Both the position numbers and the translations under genes were made by a program. From Flammeovirga sp. OC4 (GTDB lineage Bacteria > Bacteroidota > Bacteroidia > Cytophagales > Flammeovirgaceae): a stretch of DNA of 64,000 bases. Of the stretch, positions 34,029 through 43,115 are shown one piece after another. The notes beneath the pieces were generated by a model. That model saw only the letters and a list, made by a program, of their open reading frames with translations. It searched no databases and was not told the origin of the DNA. Within the stretch, counting starts at the first letter, position 1; the number at the start of each line of letters is the position of its first letter. Where the stretch lies: assembly GCF_000812565.1 (NCBI RefSeq), contig NZ_JTAM01000027.1, positions 1 through 64,000 on the forward strand, in the 5' to 3' direction.

Positions 34029-35921
34029 TTATTCTAGAATTACTTTTTCCTTTTTCGGGTACTTCACAGAATATTTAAATGATTTTTTAATGCTTTTACC
34101 AGGGGCTATTTCTTCTGTCCACTTTACGAAGCCATCAGTATCGTTCTGTTTTCCTCCAGAAAGCTTTTCTGTGGTCACTGTAATTTCAGTATTCACTGAA
34201 ACGGGCACTTGATCATAGAATTCTATTTTGATAGGAGACGACTTTTTATTTCTGATTTCTAATTCAAATTCTCTACTGTCTGTTTTTGTAGAACCAATTG
34301 ACTTTTTCTTCGCCAATTCATTTACTTTATTTCGATTAACGACGATAGATTTATCCCTGCCCAATGATATATCCAATGTATCCGTTAAAGTATTGGCCTC
34401 CACCAATGTCGTTCCTACGTATCCTCCTTCTAAAAAAAGATTGGCTTCACCACTTAATAAGTTATACTGATCCCAAGATGGAATTTTTGCAATCAAGAAA
34501 GCAGATTGATCTAGCTTCGGAATGGAAAAATATTGATAGTCTACAGGAATTTGGTACTCTTTCATATTAACAGCAATACTTCCAGTACCCGATTTGATTG
34601 TATATTTTTTATCAATCTTAAAGTCGACTGTAGTGGTATTGACTTTCATCTCAGAAGTCATTTTTATAGCTTCTTTTTTCGGTTTTGGTTTTGACACATA
34701 AGGCGCTGCTTTAGGTCTATTTTTACCGACACTTCTTCTTGAAGAACCATACCCCACTACTACTACTTCATCTAATGATTCAGCATCTACTTGTAAGTAG
34801 ATATCATAATATGCTCTATCAATAGATAGTCTTTCAGATTGGTAACCAATGTAACTAATAACAATGTATTCGGCATGTATTGATTTTGTCAAAGAAAATT
34901 TACCATCAAAATCAGATATTGTACCAATAGAGGTTCCTTCAAATAGTATATTAGCACCTGGCAAGGGCTCTCCATTTTCATCATAAACTACACCTGATAT
35001 TTTATTTCCATGGTAAGCCTCATACTTTTGACTTGTAGACCTTGTATACCTCGCATAATTCAATTCCCACTTTCTTAACTGAGGCATTACTCCAGACTGA
35101 GCCGGTTCTCCATTTGACAAAGTCAATGCGACATTTTTCCATTCCACTCCAGTATTTTGATAAACATCAGCTTTATATTCCAGTTTCAAAGGTTTAGTAA
35201 TATCATCTGCTCTAATATCGTATTTTGGTAGCCAACCAGCATCTTTTATGAAATAAGATGCTTCTAAAGTGACCGTTTGTGGTGTTTGAGATTCTATTTC
35301 AACAATGATCTCACCAGATCTCACTTTCTCCACTCCACCTGCTTGTTTAAAGTGGTAATTTAAAGTAGCCTTTTCTTCTTCGAGTTGTTTCTGTTTTTTC
35401 TCCAACTCTAAAAACTCATTATCAATTTTAGTGATTTGTGTTTCGTATAAACTCAACATCTGAGTTAATTCTGTAGAAGTCACTCCTTTTTGTTCACTAC
35501 CGAGCTTATTATTACTAGTGATTAAGATTTCTTTTTGACGAAGTAGATTTTCTCGTTTATTGATTTGCTTTAATTTGAAATCTATTTTTTCTATTTCTAT
35601 CAGTAAGCTATCCACTGATAAATTACTTTTAGGTTTTTCGGTCACATTGATATTAAACCTCGAAGACAGAATCGTAAAATCTCCCTTTCCCTTCACCTGA
35701 AGACTATTTCCATCAATAGAAGTGGACAATTTATTGAGTGTTAACCTGTATTTACCTCTCCCAATTTTTATAGATCCTTTTCTAGAAAGTTCTGCTCCTT
35801 GCAAAAAAACTCTCGCTGATTTAATGGTACTTTTCATTTTCTTTTCCTGAAAAGATTGCCCTATTACATAAGTCTGAAAAAGTAGAAGAAAAAGAAGAGT
35901 GATTGTAGTTTTCATATTCAT
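34029..35921 (-). CDS. MuiA-like (DUF4140/DUF4139) protein with an inserted SusC-type N-terminal domain
   Basis: 630 residues, signal peptide ending YVIGQ. DUF4140-like start (STIKSARVFLQGAELSRKGSIKI), a coiled-coil stretch (about 110-190), then the beta-rich DUF4139 part. Inside it, residues about 305-397 are a carboxypeptidase-D regulatory-like domain (ISGVVYDENGEPLPGANILFEGTSIGTISDFDGKF) that ends in LDEVVVVGYGSS, the sequence found just before the plug of SusC-type TonB receptors. DUF4139 resumes after it (VDFKIDKKYTIKSGTGS). Mucoidy-inhibitor A homologues have no agreed function. The location is periplasmic or outer membrane. Confidence 0.82.
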   Translation of the reverse strand: MNMKTTITLLFLLLFQTYVIGQSFQEKKMKSTIKSARVFLQGAELSRKGSIKIGRGKYRLTLNKLSTSIDGNSLQVKGKGDFTILSSRFNINVTEKPKSNLSVDSLLIEIEKIDFKLKQINKRENLLRQKEILITSNNKLGSEQKGVTSTELTQMLSLYETQITKIDNEFLELEKKQKQLEEEKATLNYHFKQAGGVEKVRSGEIIVEIESQTPQTVTLEASYFIKDAGWLPKYDIRADDITKPLKLEYKADVYQNTGVEWKNVALTLSNGEPAQSGVMPQLRKWELNYARYTRSTSQKYEAYHGNKISGVVYDENGEPLPGANILFEGTSIGTISDFDGKFSLTKSIHAEYIVISYIGYQSERLSIDRAYYDIYLQVDAESLDEVVVVGYGSSRRSVGKNRPKAAPYVSKPKPKKEAIKMTSEMKVNTTTVDFKIDKKYTIKSGTGSIAVNMKEYQIPVDYQYFSIPKLDQSAFLIAKIPSWDQYNLLSGEANLFLEGGYVGTTLVEANTLTDTLDISLGRDKSIVVNRNKVNELAKKKSIGSTKTDSREFELEIRNKKSSPIKIEFYDQVPVSVNTEITVTTEKLSGGKQNDTDGFVKWTEEIAPGKSIKKSFKYSVKYPKKEKVILE

Positions 35922-35981
35922 TTAATTTCAATAGTTCTTTAATTCAATACGTTAGACGTACCTAATAATAATTAAATATAC

Positions 35982-36011
35982 AAAAAAGCCTGACAGCAGC
36001 AGCTATCAGGC
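35982..36011 (-). terminator. Terminator of the 539-residue membrane protein gene
   Basis: GCCTGA and TCAGGC close a 12-base loop with extra AGC pairing; six T follow on the minus strand, 23 bases after the stop. Confidence 0.88.
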
Positions 36012-36033
36012 ATAATATTATGTATGATTTATT

Positions 36034-37653
36034 TTATTTCAAATCAATGGTCAAGTTTTCAAAATCAACAATATCCACTATTTCAGAATTACTATCATCA
36101 TATCTCACTGCAACACTGTCTCCAATGGCAGTGATGGGCAATTCACTCGAAATCATTGAAGAACCAATAAAGAGTTTTTCTTGCTTATCCTTCACCATCA
36201 AATAGTAATTTGTATTGCCGTTTCTGATGTCTTTGCTTATCCTTGTCACTACAGAAGTAATCTGATAAGTATTAGCATAAGTACTTGGTGAAACTGCATT
36301 ACCTTTACTGTTCAAACTGTTTTTATAAGACCTCAATGCTTCTTTGATGGTATTCCCTACCCCCACAATTGTGTAGTCTTCCACTGAAACCATTGCAATC
36401 ATTTTAATCAACCCTGCTCTATCTTTTAAAGACATGACATAAGTAGGCATTCCATTGATATTATAAGTAATTGGAAAAGAAGCAACATAACCTTTTTCCT
36501 GTACTTTACCCATTGCTGATTGTCTAGCGGCTTGTTCTGTTGCACCAATCTGACGATACCATATCGTTTCTTTGGTTCTGGTATCTACCAACACAAAACC
36601 TACCGTACCTTCATCGCTACCTACAGAGGTTAAACCCGTGTACCAATACGCCCTATTGTTGGCTCCATACACTAAAGAGATGCCTTTTGTAGTTGTCAAT
36701 TTTCTTTCGTTCGAAAAATTGAAATACCCTAAAACATATTCTCCCCAGTCATCCAATTGATTTACGATAAAGCTTTCCGGCTGAATTCTATCAATCCAGA
36801 TGGGTGCTTTATCAATTTCATATTCTATAATTTCTCCTGAAGTGACATCGACTGTCAAAACACCAGAAGCATTTTTACCTGAGAAACCTACTTTTTTATC
36901 ATAAAGCGTTACAATCCAATACGGTTTTCCATCATCATCAATTTCAAATGAAAAATCTGTAATTCCTTTCGTCATGTAACCATTAAAGTAAATATGTCTA
37001 TGTAGATCAGTCGAGAAATAAGCTCCTGGCTGATATTTAATCTGTACTCCTTTTCCGCCCACAGTTTGCACTAATTCTACATCACGTTCATTGGTGGCAG
37101 ACACCATTACATAACCTGGAGTTCCTTCACGGTTGTTATTCCATTTGAAAATACCAGAGTGCAGTAAAGGAGCCACCCAATACAACTTCCCATTTACTTT
37201 CTGAATACTAAACTCTCCTAATTCGGCTTGACTACCTAACGACGGAATAGAACCTAACACCTTATCCCCTAATCGGTGAGCCATGGCATTATCTACAATT
37301 CTGATTTCATCCGTTGAAATTGGTGCTACATGATCTGTAAAATTTTCACCCGCTTTTACTTCCCCTATCAGATCTCTATAATCCTTACTTCTCAATAAAG
37401 CCCAAGAGGTTGCAAAAGGTACAATTGTCACATACACCAAACCTAATAATAGGATAGATAATGTGACTACTTTGGTGGTTGTGAATTTCTTTTTTTGCTC
37501 AACAATAGATTCTATGGATAATATAGCGCCTACGACAGCCAAAATAGCGACTATCCATCCTGTAAAATCAAATCTTACCGTTGGTAAAAATAAGTAATAC
37601 AATAAAAATAACAGAATGACTGATATGGAAGCATAAGTGATAGTTTTTTTCAT
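36034..37653 (-). CDS. Membrane-anchored protein, function unknown
   Basis: 539 residues. Three membrane helices lie in the first 85 residues (MKKTITYASISVILLFLLYY; GWIVAILAVVGAILSIE; VVTLSILLLGLVYVTIVPF). A large presumably exported part (90-539) follows, made of repeated beta-rich units: GKLYWVAPLLHSG, GKPYWIVTLYDKKVGFSGKNASGVLTVDVTSGEI, NRAYWYTGLTSVGSDEGTVGFVLVDTRTKETIWY and GMPTYVMSLKDRAGLIKMIAMVSVEDY. The recurring hxYWhhxL..GhhhVD pattern suggests four or more related modules, somewhat PepSY-like. No family named with confidence. Monocistronic. Confidence 0.75.
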   Translation of the reverse strand: MKKTITYASISVILLFLLYYLFLPTVRFDFTGWIVAILAVVGAILSIESIVEQKKKFTTTKVVTLSILLLGLVYVTIVPFATSWALLRSKDYRDLIGEVKAGENFTDHVAPISTDEIRIVDNAMAHRLGDKVLGSIPSLGSQAELGEFSIQKVNGKLYWVAPLLHSGIFKWNNNREGTPGYVMVSATNERDVELVQTVGGKGVQIKYQPGAYFSTDLHRHIYFNGYMTKGITDFSFEIDDDGKPYWIVTLYDKKVGFSGKNASGVLTVDVTSGEIIEYEIDKAPIWIDRIQPESFIVNQLDDWGEYVLGYFNFSNERKLTTTKGISLVYGANNRAYWYTGLTSVGSDEGTVGFVLVDTRTKETIWYRQIGATEQAARQSAMGKVQEKGYVASFPITYNINGMPTYVMSLKDRAGLIKMIAMVSVEDYTIVGVGNTIKEALRSYKNSLNSKGNAVSPSTYANTYQITSVVTRISKDIRNGNTNYYLMVKDKQEKLFIGSSMISSELPITAIGDSVAVRYDDSNSEIVDIVDFENLTIDLK

Positions 37654-37671
37654 TTGACGTTTTGTGTTATG

Positions 37672-38214
37672 TTAATTTTCGTGTAATGCAATCAACTTTT
37701 CTACTGTTTTCCAGTTTCTAGTGGTTGCCTCTACACCCAATTTCTTTTCAAAAAACTGATTGGATAACTTGGATTGACTGTATTTTCCTTGGCAATGAAT
37801 AAAGACGAAGCGATCGTGAATAAAAAACTCATCTCCATTAACGGGGGAAACAATTTGCTCTAATTTATCTTTCTCAGGAATTATAGAGAGCACCGTAAGG
37901 TGTAGACTATCTATTGATACGTTTTCTGCAAAATAGGGGTTGAGTTTTACAACATTTTTTAATGTTTGTAAATCCACCGTAATGACCGGTACATCAAACC
38001 CATATTGCTCTTGAATTCTTGCTTTGATGACTTGAGAGAAGTCTGCTTCAACAATTGCTTTACTTTGAAATAGAACATTGCCAGACTGAATATAAGTTTG
38101 TAGCTCTTCCACCTCTTCTTTTTGATAAAGTTCTTTTAAATCTTTCATTAAGATTTTCCGCCTGCCTCCTACATTGATTCCTCTCAATAAACTGATGTAT
38201 TTATGTTTGCTCAT
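37672..38214 (-). CDS. DUF1697 protein
   Basis: 180 residues. The family start YISLLRGINVGGRRKILMKDLKELY and the following LQTYIQSGNVLFQS are diagnostic. Biochemical function not established. It is the last gene of a compact six-gene operon and overlaps the preceding GNAT gene by 14 bases. Confidence 0.9.
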   Translation of the reverse strand: MSKHKYISLLRGINVGGRRKILMKDLKELYQKEEVEELQTYIQSGNVLFQSKAIVEADFSQVIKARIQEQYGFDVPVITVDLQTLKNVVKLNPYFAENVSIDSLHLTVLSIIPEKDKLEQIVSPVNGDEFFIHDRFVFIHCQGKYSQSKLSNQFFEKKLGVEATTRNWKTVEKLIALHEN

Positions 38215-38728
38215 TATATTCAGTTTTCAAAATTGACATTATTATTTTATCATGAAATGCACCATCTCTCAACGCTGCATTTCTTAAAATACCTTCTTCC
38301 TTAAACCCTGCTTTGGTATAAGCAATAACCCCACCTTTATTGGGTACAGAAACGGTTAACATCAATCTTTCCAACTCCTTTTCTTCAAAAGCAATTTTAA
38401 TAATTTGCTTTGTTACTTCAGTTCCTACTCCTTGCCCCCAATAGGTTTTATCCCCAATAAAAATATAATATTCTCCTGATCTATTAGTGCTTGAAAAATT
38501 AGATATTCCCGCGTAACCTATAAATATTTCGTCAACATAAATACCCAAAGAAAGCGTTTTAGCATCCCTCAATACTCCTTTAAACCAAAAATCTATCTCT
38601 TCTTCAGTGTTGAGTTTTTGAAAAAGAGATAGAGAATATCGGATTACTTCAGGATCATTTAACCATTGATAAAAAGAGTTGACATTCTCTTTCTGTAATG
38701 GTTTTAACTGTATTACTCTACGTCCCAA
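38201..38728 (-). CDS. GNAT acetyltransferase, RimJ/RimL type
   Basis: 175 residues. RVIQLKPLQKENVNSFYQWLNDPEVIRYS is the usual RimJ/RimL start; the acetyl-CoA motif is GDKTYWGQGVGTEVTKQIIKIAF, followed by LERLMLTVSVPNKGGVIAYTKAGFKEEGILR. It transfers an acetyl group, probably to a protein N-terminus or a small amine; substrate unknown. Overlaps both neighbours (14 and 16 bases). Confidence 0.9.
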   Translation of the reverse strand: MGRRVIQLKPLQKENVNSFYQWLNDPEVIRYSLSLFQKLNTEEEIDFWFKGVLRDAKTLSLGIYVDEIFIGYAGISNFSSTNRSGEYYIFIGDKTYWGQGVGTEVTKQIIKIAFEEKELERLMLTVSVPNKGGVIAYTKAGFKEEGILRNAALRDGAFHDKIIMSILKTEYNEQT

Positions 38729-39156
38729 TAGTAAAAATTATGTTCTGTGTCTAATTTAAAATCAACAGCAGGATACAATTGATTGCCTACCGTATTTGTT
38801 TTTTCTGTTTCTAAAATCACGCCTGCTGCCTCTGTAACTTTCGCTAAGTTTTTGGCTTCACCCATCAACAATTTCGATGCTCCTTTTCCTCTATGTGATG
38901 TTGCCACAAAGAGGTCATTCAACAACCAAAGTCTTTTCATTCTAGTGGAAGAGAAAAGTGGATAGAGTTGTACAAAGCCAATTAAATGCCCTTCCTCTTC
39001 TGCGACATAAATTACACTTTCGCCTCTTTCTGTTCTTTCTTGCAAAAACTGTTTCGCTCCTTCAATATCACTATCTTGTTTATAAAAAACTCTATAGGCA
39101 TCAAACAATTCTGCTAATTGATCAAAATCTGTAAAATTAGCTTTTCTAACTTTCAT
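38713..39156 (-). CDS. GNAT acetyltransferase
   Basis: 147 residues, complete GNAT fold: VRKANFTDFDQLAELFDAYRVFY, then VYVAEEEGHLIGFVQLYP-like strands, acetyl-CoA loop ATSHRGKGASKLLMGEAKNLA and ILETEKTNTVGNQLYPAVDF. Substrate unknown. It overlaps the GNAT genes on either side by 16 and 11 bases. Confidence 0.9.
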   Translation of the reverse strand: MKVRKANFTDFDQLAELFDAYRVFYKQDSDIEGAKQFLQERTERGESVIYVAEEEGHLIGFVQLYPLFSSTRMKRLWLLNDLFVATSHRGKGASKLLMGEAKNLAKVTEAAGVILETEKTNTVGNQLYPAVDFKLDTEHNFYYWDVE

Positions 39157-39616
39157 AAGATCGAGCTTTTAATTCTTTTCTAAAACAAACACTATCTTCA
39201 TTACCAATATACTGACCATAATTAGGTGTTTTATCAAAACCATATTTTTCATATAAACCGATGGCTTCTGGTAACATCAAACCGGTCTCTAAAACCAATG
39301 CTTTTAAATTCATGGCTACTCCCCATTCTTCCAATTCTTGAAGTACTTTAGTTGCAACTCCCTTTCCCCTCTGATTCTGTAACACATACATTCTTTTCAC
39401 TTCAAAAATTCTCTCTTCAAACTCTTTCATGGCACCACATCCCACTACTTTTCCATCGCTGTAAGCCAATACTACATGGTCAATATCTTCCAAGCCATTG
39501 AACTGCATATAAAACTCATGGTCCTCACCATTTCTCACGGCAAGGTCTTGGTTTAAAAGATTTACCAAATGTAAAAAATCACGGTGTTTTGCGTCTGTCT
39601 TGATAAGAGTAATCAT
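39146..39616 (-). CDS. GNAT acetyltransferase
   Basis: 156 residues. Acetyl-CoA motif VLQNQRGKGVATKVLQELEEWG, preceded by VGCGAMKEFEERIFEVKRMY and followed by LETGLMLPEAIGLYEKYGF. Three consecutive GNAT genes in one operon are diverged from each other and therefore probably differ in substrate. Confidence 0.9.
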   Translation of the reverse strand: MITLIKTDAKHRDFLHLVNLLNQDLAVRNGEDHEFYMQFNGLEDIDHVVLAYSDGKVVGCGAMKEFEERIFEVKRMYVLQNQRGKGVATKVLQELEEWGVAMNLKALVLETGLMLPEAIGLYEKYGFDKTPNYGQYIGNEDSVCFRKELKARSYES

Positions 39617-39620
39617 AATA

Positions 39621-40202
39621 TCACTTTGCTTCTAGGTTTTCAACTATTTCAGGAAAAACATTTCGAAACTTTAGGGCTTGTTTAATATGACCTAAATGAT
39701 GGTTACAGTGCCAAGCATAAATGCCTATATTCTCCTTTAAGCTCGTTTGTTCTTCAGATTCTGGATGGAAAAAAGTTTTATTTAAATCTTCCTTGTTCAG
39801 CCTCTCTAACAAATATGTCCATTTTTTATGAAGAAATTCAATCATCTGTAAAGTATCTGAGAGATCTTCTTCTTGACTGTCTACCAACTCCGCCCATCGA
39901 TCTTCAAAATAGGGTCTTATAGAAGGGTTCTCTTCCGTTAAGGCCAACTTGAATCTTATATAGCTATTCATGTGGCTGTCAGCACAGTGGTGTACTACTT
40001 GTTTGATGGTCCACCCTCCAGGTCTGTAAATGAGGTTAAGTTCTTCTTTTGTTAGATTTTCTACTAGTTTTTTTAGTCGAATAGGGAACACTCTAATTTC
40101 GTGTATCCAAAGTTTAATTTGATTTTCATGTATATAAGCAGGAACTTCAAACTGTCCAAAGGGGAATTTTAATGTTTCTAGAGTGGTGAAAGAGTTGTTC
40201 AT
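39621..40202 (-). CDS. YfiT-like DinB-superfamily metal enzyme (bacillithiol transferase type)
   Basis: 193 residues. The DinB/YfiT four-helix metal site is intact: His residues in QVVHHCADSHMNSYIRFKLALTEE and in YAWHCNHHLGHIKQALKF. The N-terminus (LKFPFGQFEVPAYI) and PGGWTIKQVVHH match YfiT, which in Firmicutes conjugates bacillithiol to electrophiles and toxins. Many Bacteroidota make bacillithiol, so a detoxifying thiol transferase is a sound inference. Confidence 0.85.
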   Translation of the reverse strand: MNNSFTTLETLKFPFGQFEVPAYIHENQIKLWIHEIRVFPIRLKKLVENLTKEELNLIYRPGGWTIKQVVHHCADSHMNSYIRFKLALTEENPSIRPYFEDRWAELVDSQEEDLSDTLQMIEFLHKKWTYLLERLNKEDLNKTFFHPESEEQTSLKENIGIYAWHCNHHLGHIKQALKFRNVFPEIVENLEAK

Positions 40203-40206
40203 AAGA

Positions 40207-41403
40207 TCAGTGTACTTTTATATTACTTAATAGCTGTGCTATTGCTTTTGTGTCTTTTCCTGTTTCTTGATAATGCTTTTGCACAATTCGTGCTACATTT
40301 TCAGAGTCTTGATACCTTCCTAATTTATAATACAAATGTGCTTGAGTGTCTAAGTAGTTATAAGAGTTTTTCTTTGATATACTAAATGTCACCCATTTCA
40401 ATGCTTCTTGTAGGTGTTCCACATTATCTGAATGCTGATAATAATACCAAGCCCAATCGTTGCACTTTTTTAACTCCGATGCATTAGGTTTAGACTGTAT
40501 GTAGCGGAAATTGTTTTGAATGGATTCAAATGCTTTTTCATCATAACCCATAGAAAGAAAAAAACGAGGTTCATAACTAAAAGCCATACGGAGTGCTATT
40601 GTATTGGGAAGCACTTCTTTTAATTGAGTCATTTTTTCCTCAAAAGAATGTACATCCTTGACTTCCATAGAAGACGAAAGTGTATTCTTTGCTAACCCTC
40701 TATAAATTTTATTCATTTTTTGAGGAGAAAAAATATCCGCAAATAGTGGTTTGTATTTCACAAAAAAGCAGAATGCCTCAGAGTTTACATCAGAGTTATA
40801 CAATATCTGACTCACTGCAGATTGTACTTTTTTATCCTTTAAATCTTCTGGCTTTAATAATGTAAATAATTTATCATTTGTAGCATGATCCATCACACCT
40901 ACGTCGTAAGAAGCTAAGGTATAATTTAAGTATTCATTGAAAGTTAACTCTTCTCCTTGTTCAACTTTTTTCTTTAGGGTATAAAGTTGAAAACTAGGAG
41001 ATAGTGCTTCTTCGCCTTTCTCTAAAAAAACCTTAGGAGGTAATTTCCCTTTCGCTTGATGAAGAATTTTTCCAGCGGATGAAAAATATAAATGTGCTGG
41101 AAACGATCGAATATTATAATTGGAGCTAATAAAACGTCCAATTTCCGATTGAATATCCACTTTATAATTCACAAACTGCTCATTATAAAAGCGTGCAACT
41201 TCTTTGTCACTATAAACATGACGATCCATTTCTTTACAAGATTCGCAATAAGGCGTATTGACTCCAACATACACCTGTAAGTCTTTCTTTTTTGCTTCCT
41301 TAAGTACTTCTTCCCATTTGCCTTCAAAAAAATCAACCTGCTGAGCAGTTAGGGGATACACTAAAAAGCCCCCTATCAATAATAATAATTGTAGCTTGAT
41401 CAT
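40207..41403 (-). CDS. Exported thioredoxin-like protein
   Basis: 398 residues from the Met giving MIKLQLLLLIGGFLVYPLTAQQ, a clear signal peptide; the frame extends to 41484 but the extra 27 residues are polar. Thioredoxin-like domain at about 25-135 with the redox motif CESCKEMDRHVY and RSFPAHLYFSSAGKIL in place of the cis-Pro region. The remaining 260 residues are helical and tetratricopeptide-like (LKKCNDWAWYYYQHSDNVEHLQEALKW.. NYLDTQAHLYYKLGRYQDSE). Probably a periplasmic disulfide reductase. First gene of the six-gene operon. Confidence 0.85.
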   Translation of the reverse strand: MIKLQLLLLIGGFLVYPLTAQQVDFFEGKWEEVLKEAKKKDLQVYVGVNTPYCESCKEMDRHVYSDKEVARFYNEQFVNYKVDIQSEIGRFISSNYNIRSFPAHLYFSSAGKILHQAKGKLPPKVFLEKGEEALSPSFQLYTLKKKVEQGEELTFNEYLNYTLASYDVGVMDHATNDKLFTLLKPEDLKDKKVQSAVSQILYNSDVNSEAFCFFVKYKPLFADIFSPQKMNKIYRGLAKNTLSSSMEVKDVHSFEEKMTQLKEVLPNTIALRMAFSYEPRFFLSMGYDEKAFESIQNNFRYIQSKPNASELKKCNDWAWYYYQHSDNVEHLQEALKWVTFSISKKNSYNYLDTQAHLYYKLGRYQDSENVARIVQKHYQETGKDTKAIAQLLSNIKVH

Positions 41404-41673
41404 TGGTAATGGTTTGCTTGAGATTTCCGATATATAAACTCTACGTTGATTATCAATTGGTTCTATCTTGACTAATCTATCCATTTCATCTCATTATTAA
41501 TAGATTAGAAAAAACGCAATACACAAATTACATGTTGTGAGAAATAAATAAAATCAATCTGAAATCACTGATAATCCGTTATTAAATGTAAACACAAGAT
41601 ACATTTTTAGAGCATGCGTGTCAATGTGTGTTATAATTCTTCTTTATTTTCACACTTTTTTCCCCAAGGAATG

Positions 41674-41681
41674 TACCTTTG
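41674..41681 (+). promoter_or_regulatory. -7 element of the second helicase gene
   Basis: TACCTTTG fits TAnnTTTG exactly. A start site near 41688 rules out the upstream ATG codons at 41614 and 41671 and supports the GTG at 41704. No clear -33 TTTG; TTTTC-type sequence lies at the right distance. Confidence 0.6.
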
Positions 41682-41703
41682 TGGAAACATAAATTTTGAG
41701 AAA

Positions 41704-43047
41704 GTGACATTTGACGAATTAAAGCTGAATAAATTTATTCTAAATGCAATTAATGATTTAGAATTTATCAATGTAACTCCTATTCAGGAACAGGCCTTTC
41801 CGGTCATCGGAGCAGGAAAAGATATGATTGGTATTGCCCAAACAGGTACAGGTAAAACGATGGCCTATCTTCTTCCTATTCTTCAAAATTTAAATTTCTC
41901 CAAGCAATATGAGCCTAGAGTACTCATTATTGTGCCTACTAGAGAACTTGTAGCTCAAGTAGTTGAAGAGGCTAAGGCACTTTCTAAATATCAATCCTTG
42001 AGAATCTTAGGGGTGTATGGCGGTGCCAATATCAATACTCAAAAACAATATGTCAACGAAGGTGTCGATATCCTAGTAGGTACTCCGGGTAGAGTATATG
42101 ATTTAGCGTTGTCTGGTGTTTTGAAATTAAAAGCAATTCAAAAATTTGTCATTGACGAAGTAGACGAAATGCTTGACCTTGGTTTTAGACCTCAGCTGAC
42201 TCGTTTGATGGATTTGCTACCACCTCGTCGTCAAAACATCATGCTTTCAGCCACTATCACTGATGATGTAGAAGAGATCATTAAGACTTTCTTTAGAAAA
42301 CCTACCAAAGTAGAGATTGCAAAAACGGGTACTCCTGCTGACAAGGTAACACAACGTGCTTATCATGTGCCCAATTTTTTCACGAAGGTCAACCTATTGG
42401 AATATCTTTTTGCCAATGAACCTGAAATGGAAAAGGTATTGGTCTTCGTTAGAAATAAAAAATTAGCAGATCGCCTTTATGAGATGATCGAAAAGCTATT
42501 TCCTGAAAAAGTAGGGGTCATTCACTCCAATAAATCACAAAACTACCGTTTCAGAATGGTAGATGAATTTGATGCAGGAAAGCTTAAAATTCTTGTCGCT
42601 ACAGACATCATTGCAAGGGGACTTGACATAAAAGGCATTACACATATTATCAACTTTGATACTCCTGAAATTCCAGAGGAATATATCCATAGAATTGGTA
42701 GAACAGGTAGAGCAGACGAAAAGGGATTGGCCATAACATTCATCAATGAGGTAGAACAGGAATACCAAATGATGATTGAGGAATTGATGAAAAAGCAAAT
42801 TCCATTGGAACCTATGCCTGAGGAGGTAAAAGTATCGGATATTTTTACAGAAGAGGAAAAACCTAAGCTTTCTACTAAAAATTACTTCGTTACAAAGAAA
42901 ACCAACGAAGCTAGTGGAGGTGGTGCATTCCATGAAAAAGTAGGAATTAACAACCCTGCCAACCAAACGAAAAAGGTACACCGAGGACCAAAGAAAACCA
43001 AACCTGTCAACAGAGGAAGGTTGAAAAAAAAGTTCAGAAAAAAATAA
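41704..43047 (+). CDS. DEAD-box RNA helicase family protein with DEVD motif II
   Basis: 447 residues from GTG 41704, which gives (M)TFDELKLNKFILNAINDLEFINVTPIQEQAFP, the normal family start. The longer frame to 41614 includes residues upstream of the likely transcription start. Motifs: AQTGTGKTMAY, PTRELVAQV, motif II as VIDEVDEML (DEVD instead of DEAD), SATITDDVEE, ATDIIARGLDIKG, HRIGRTGRADEKG. The basic C-terminal tail is rich in Lys/Arg/Pro (KKVHRGPKKTKPVNRGRLKKKFRKK). RNA remodelling in ribosome assembly or cold response is likely. Monocistronic. Confidence 0.9.
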   Translation: MTFDELKLNKFILNAINDLEFINVTPIQEQAFPVIGAGKDMIGIAQTGTGKTMAYLLPILQNLNFSKQYEPRVLIIVPTRELVAQVVEEAKALSKYQSLRILGVYGGANINTQKQYVNEGVDILVGTPGRVYDLALSGVLKLKAIQKFVIDEVDEMLDLGFRPQLTRLMDLLPPRRQNIMLSATITDDVEEIIKTFFRKPTKVEIAKTGTPADKVTQRAYHVPNFFTKVNLLEYLFANEPEMEKVLVFVRNKKLADRLYEMIEKLFPEKVGVIHSNKSQNYRFRMVDEFDAGKLKILVATDIIARGLDIKGITHIINFDTPEIPEEYIHRIGRTGRADEKGLAITFINEVEQEYQMMIEELMKKQIPLEPMPEEVKVSDIFTEEEKPKLSTKNYFVTKKTNEASGGGAFHEKVGINNPANQTKKVHRGPKKTKPVNRGRLKKKFRKK

Positions 43048-43069
43048 ATGCTAAAACAAACAGCAGCAT

Positions 43070-43110
43070 AAAGGGTGAGAGGAATAATTGCAATTTCCTC
43101 TCACCCTTTT
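43070..43110. terminator. Bidirectional terminator between helicase and aspartyl protease genes
   Basis: AAAGGGTGAGAGGAA pairs with TTTCCTCTCACCCTTT around a 9-base loop, with T on one side and A on the other; it serves both convergent genes. Confidence 0.9.
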
Positions 43111-43115
43111 CATTT

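Noticed and set aside
42535-42981. 148-residue minus-strand ORF opposite helicase 2
   Set aside because: Overlaps conserved helicase motifs V and VI in antisense; Cys/Phe-rich nonsense composition.
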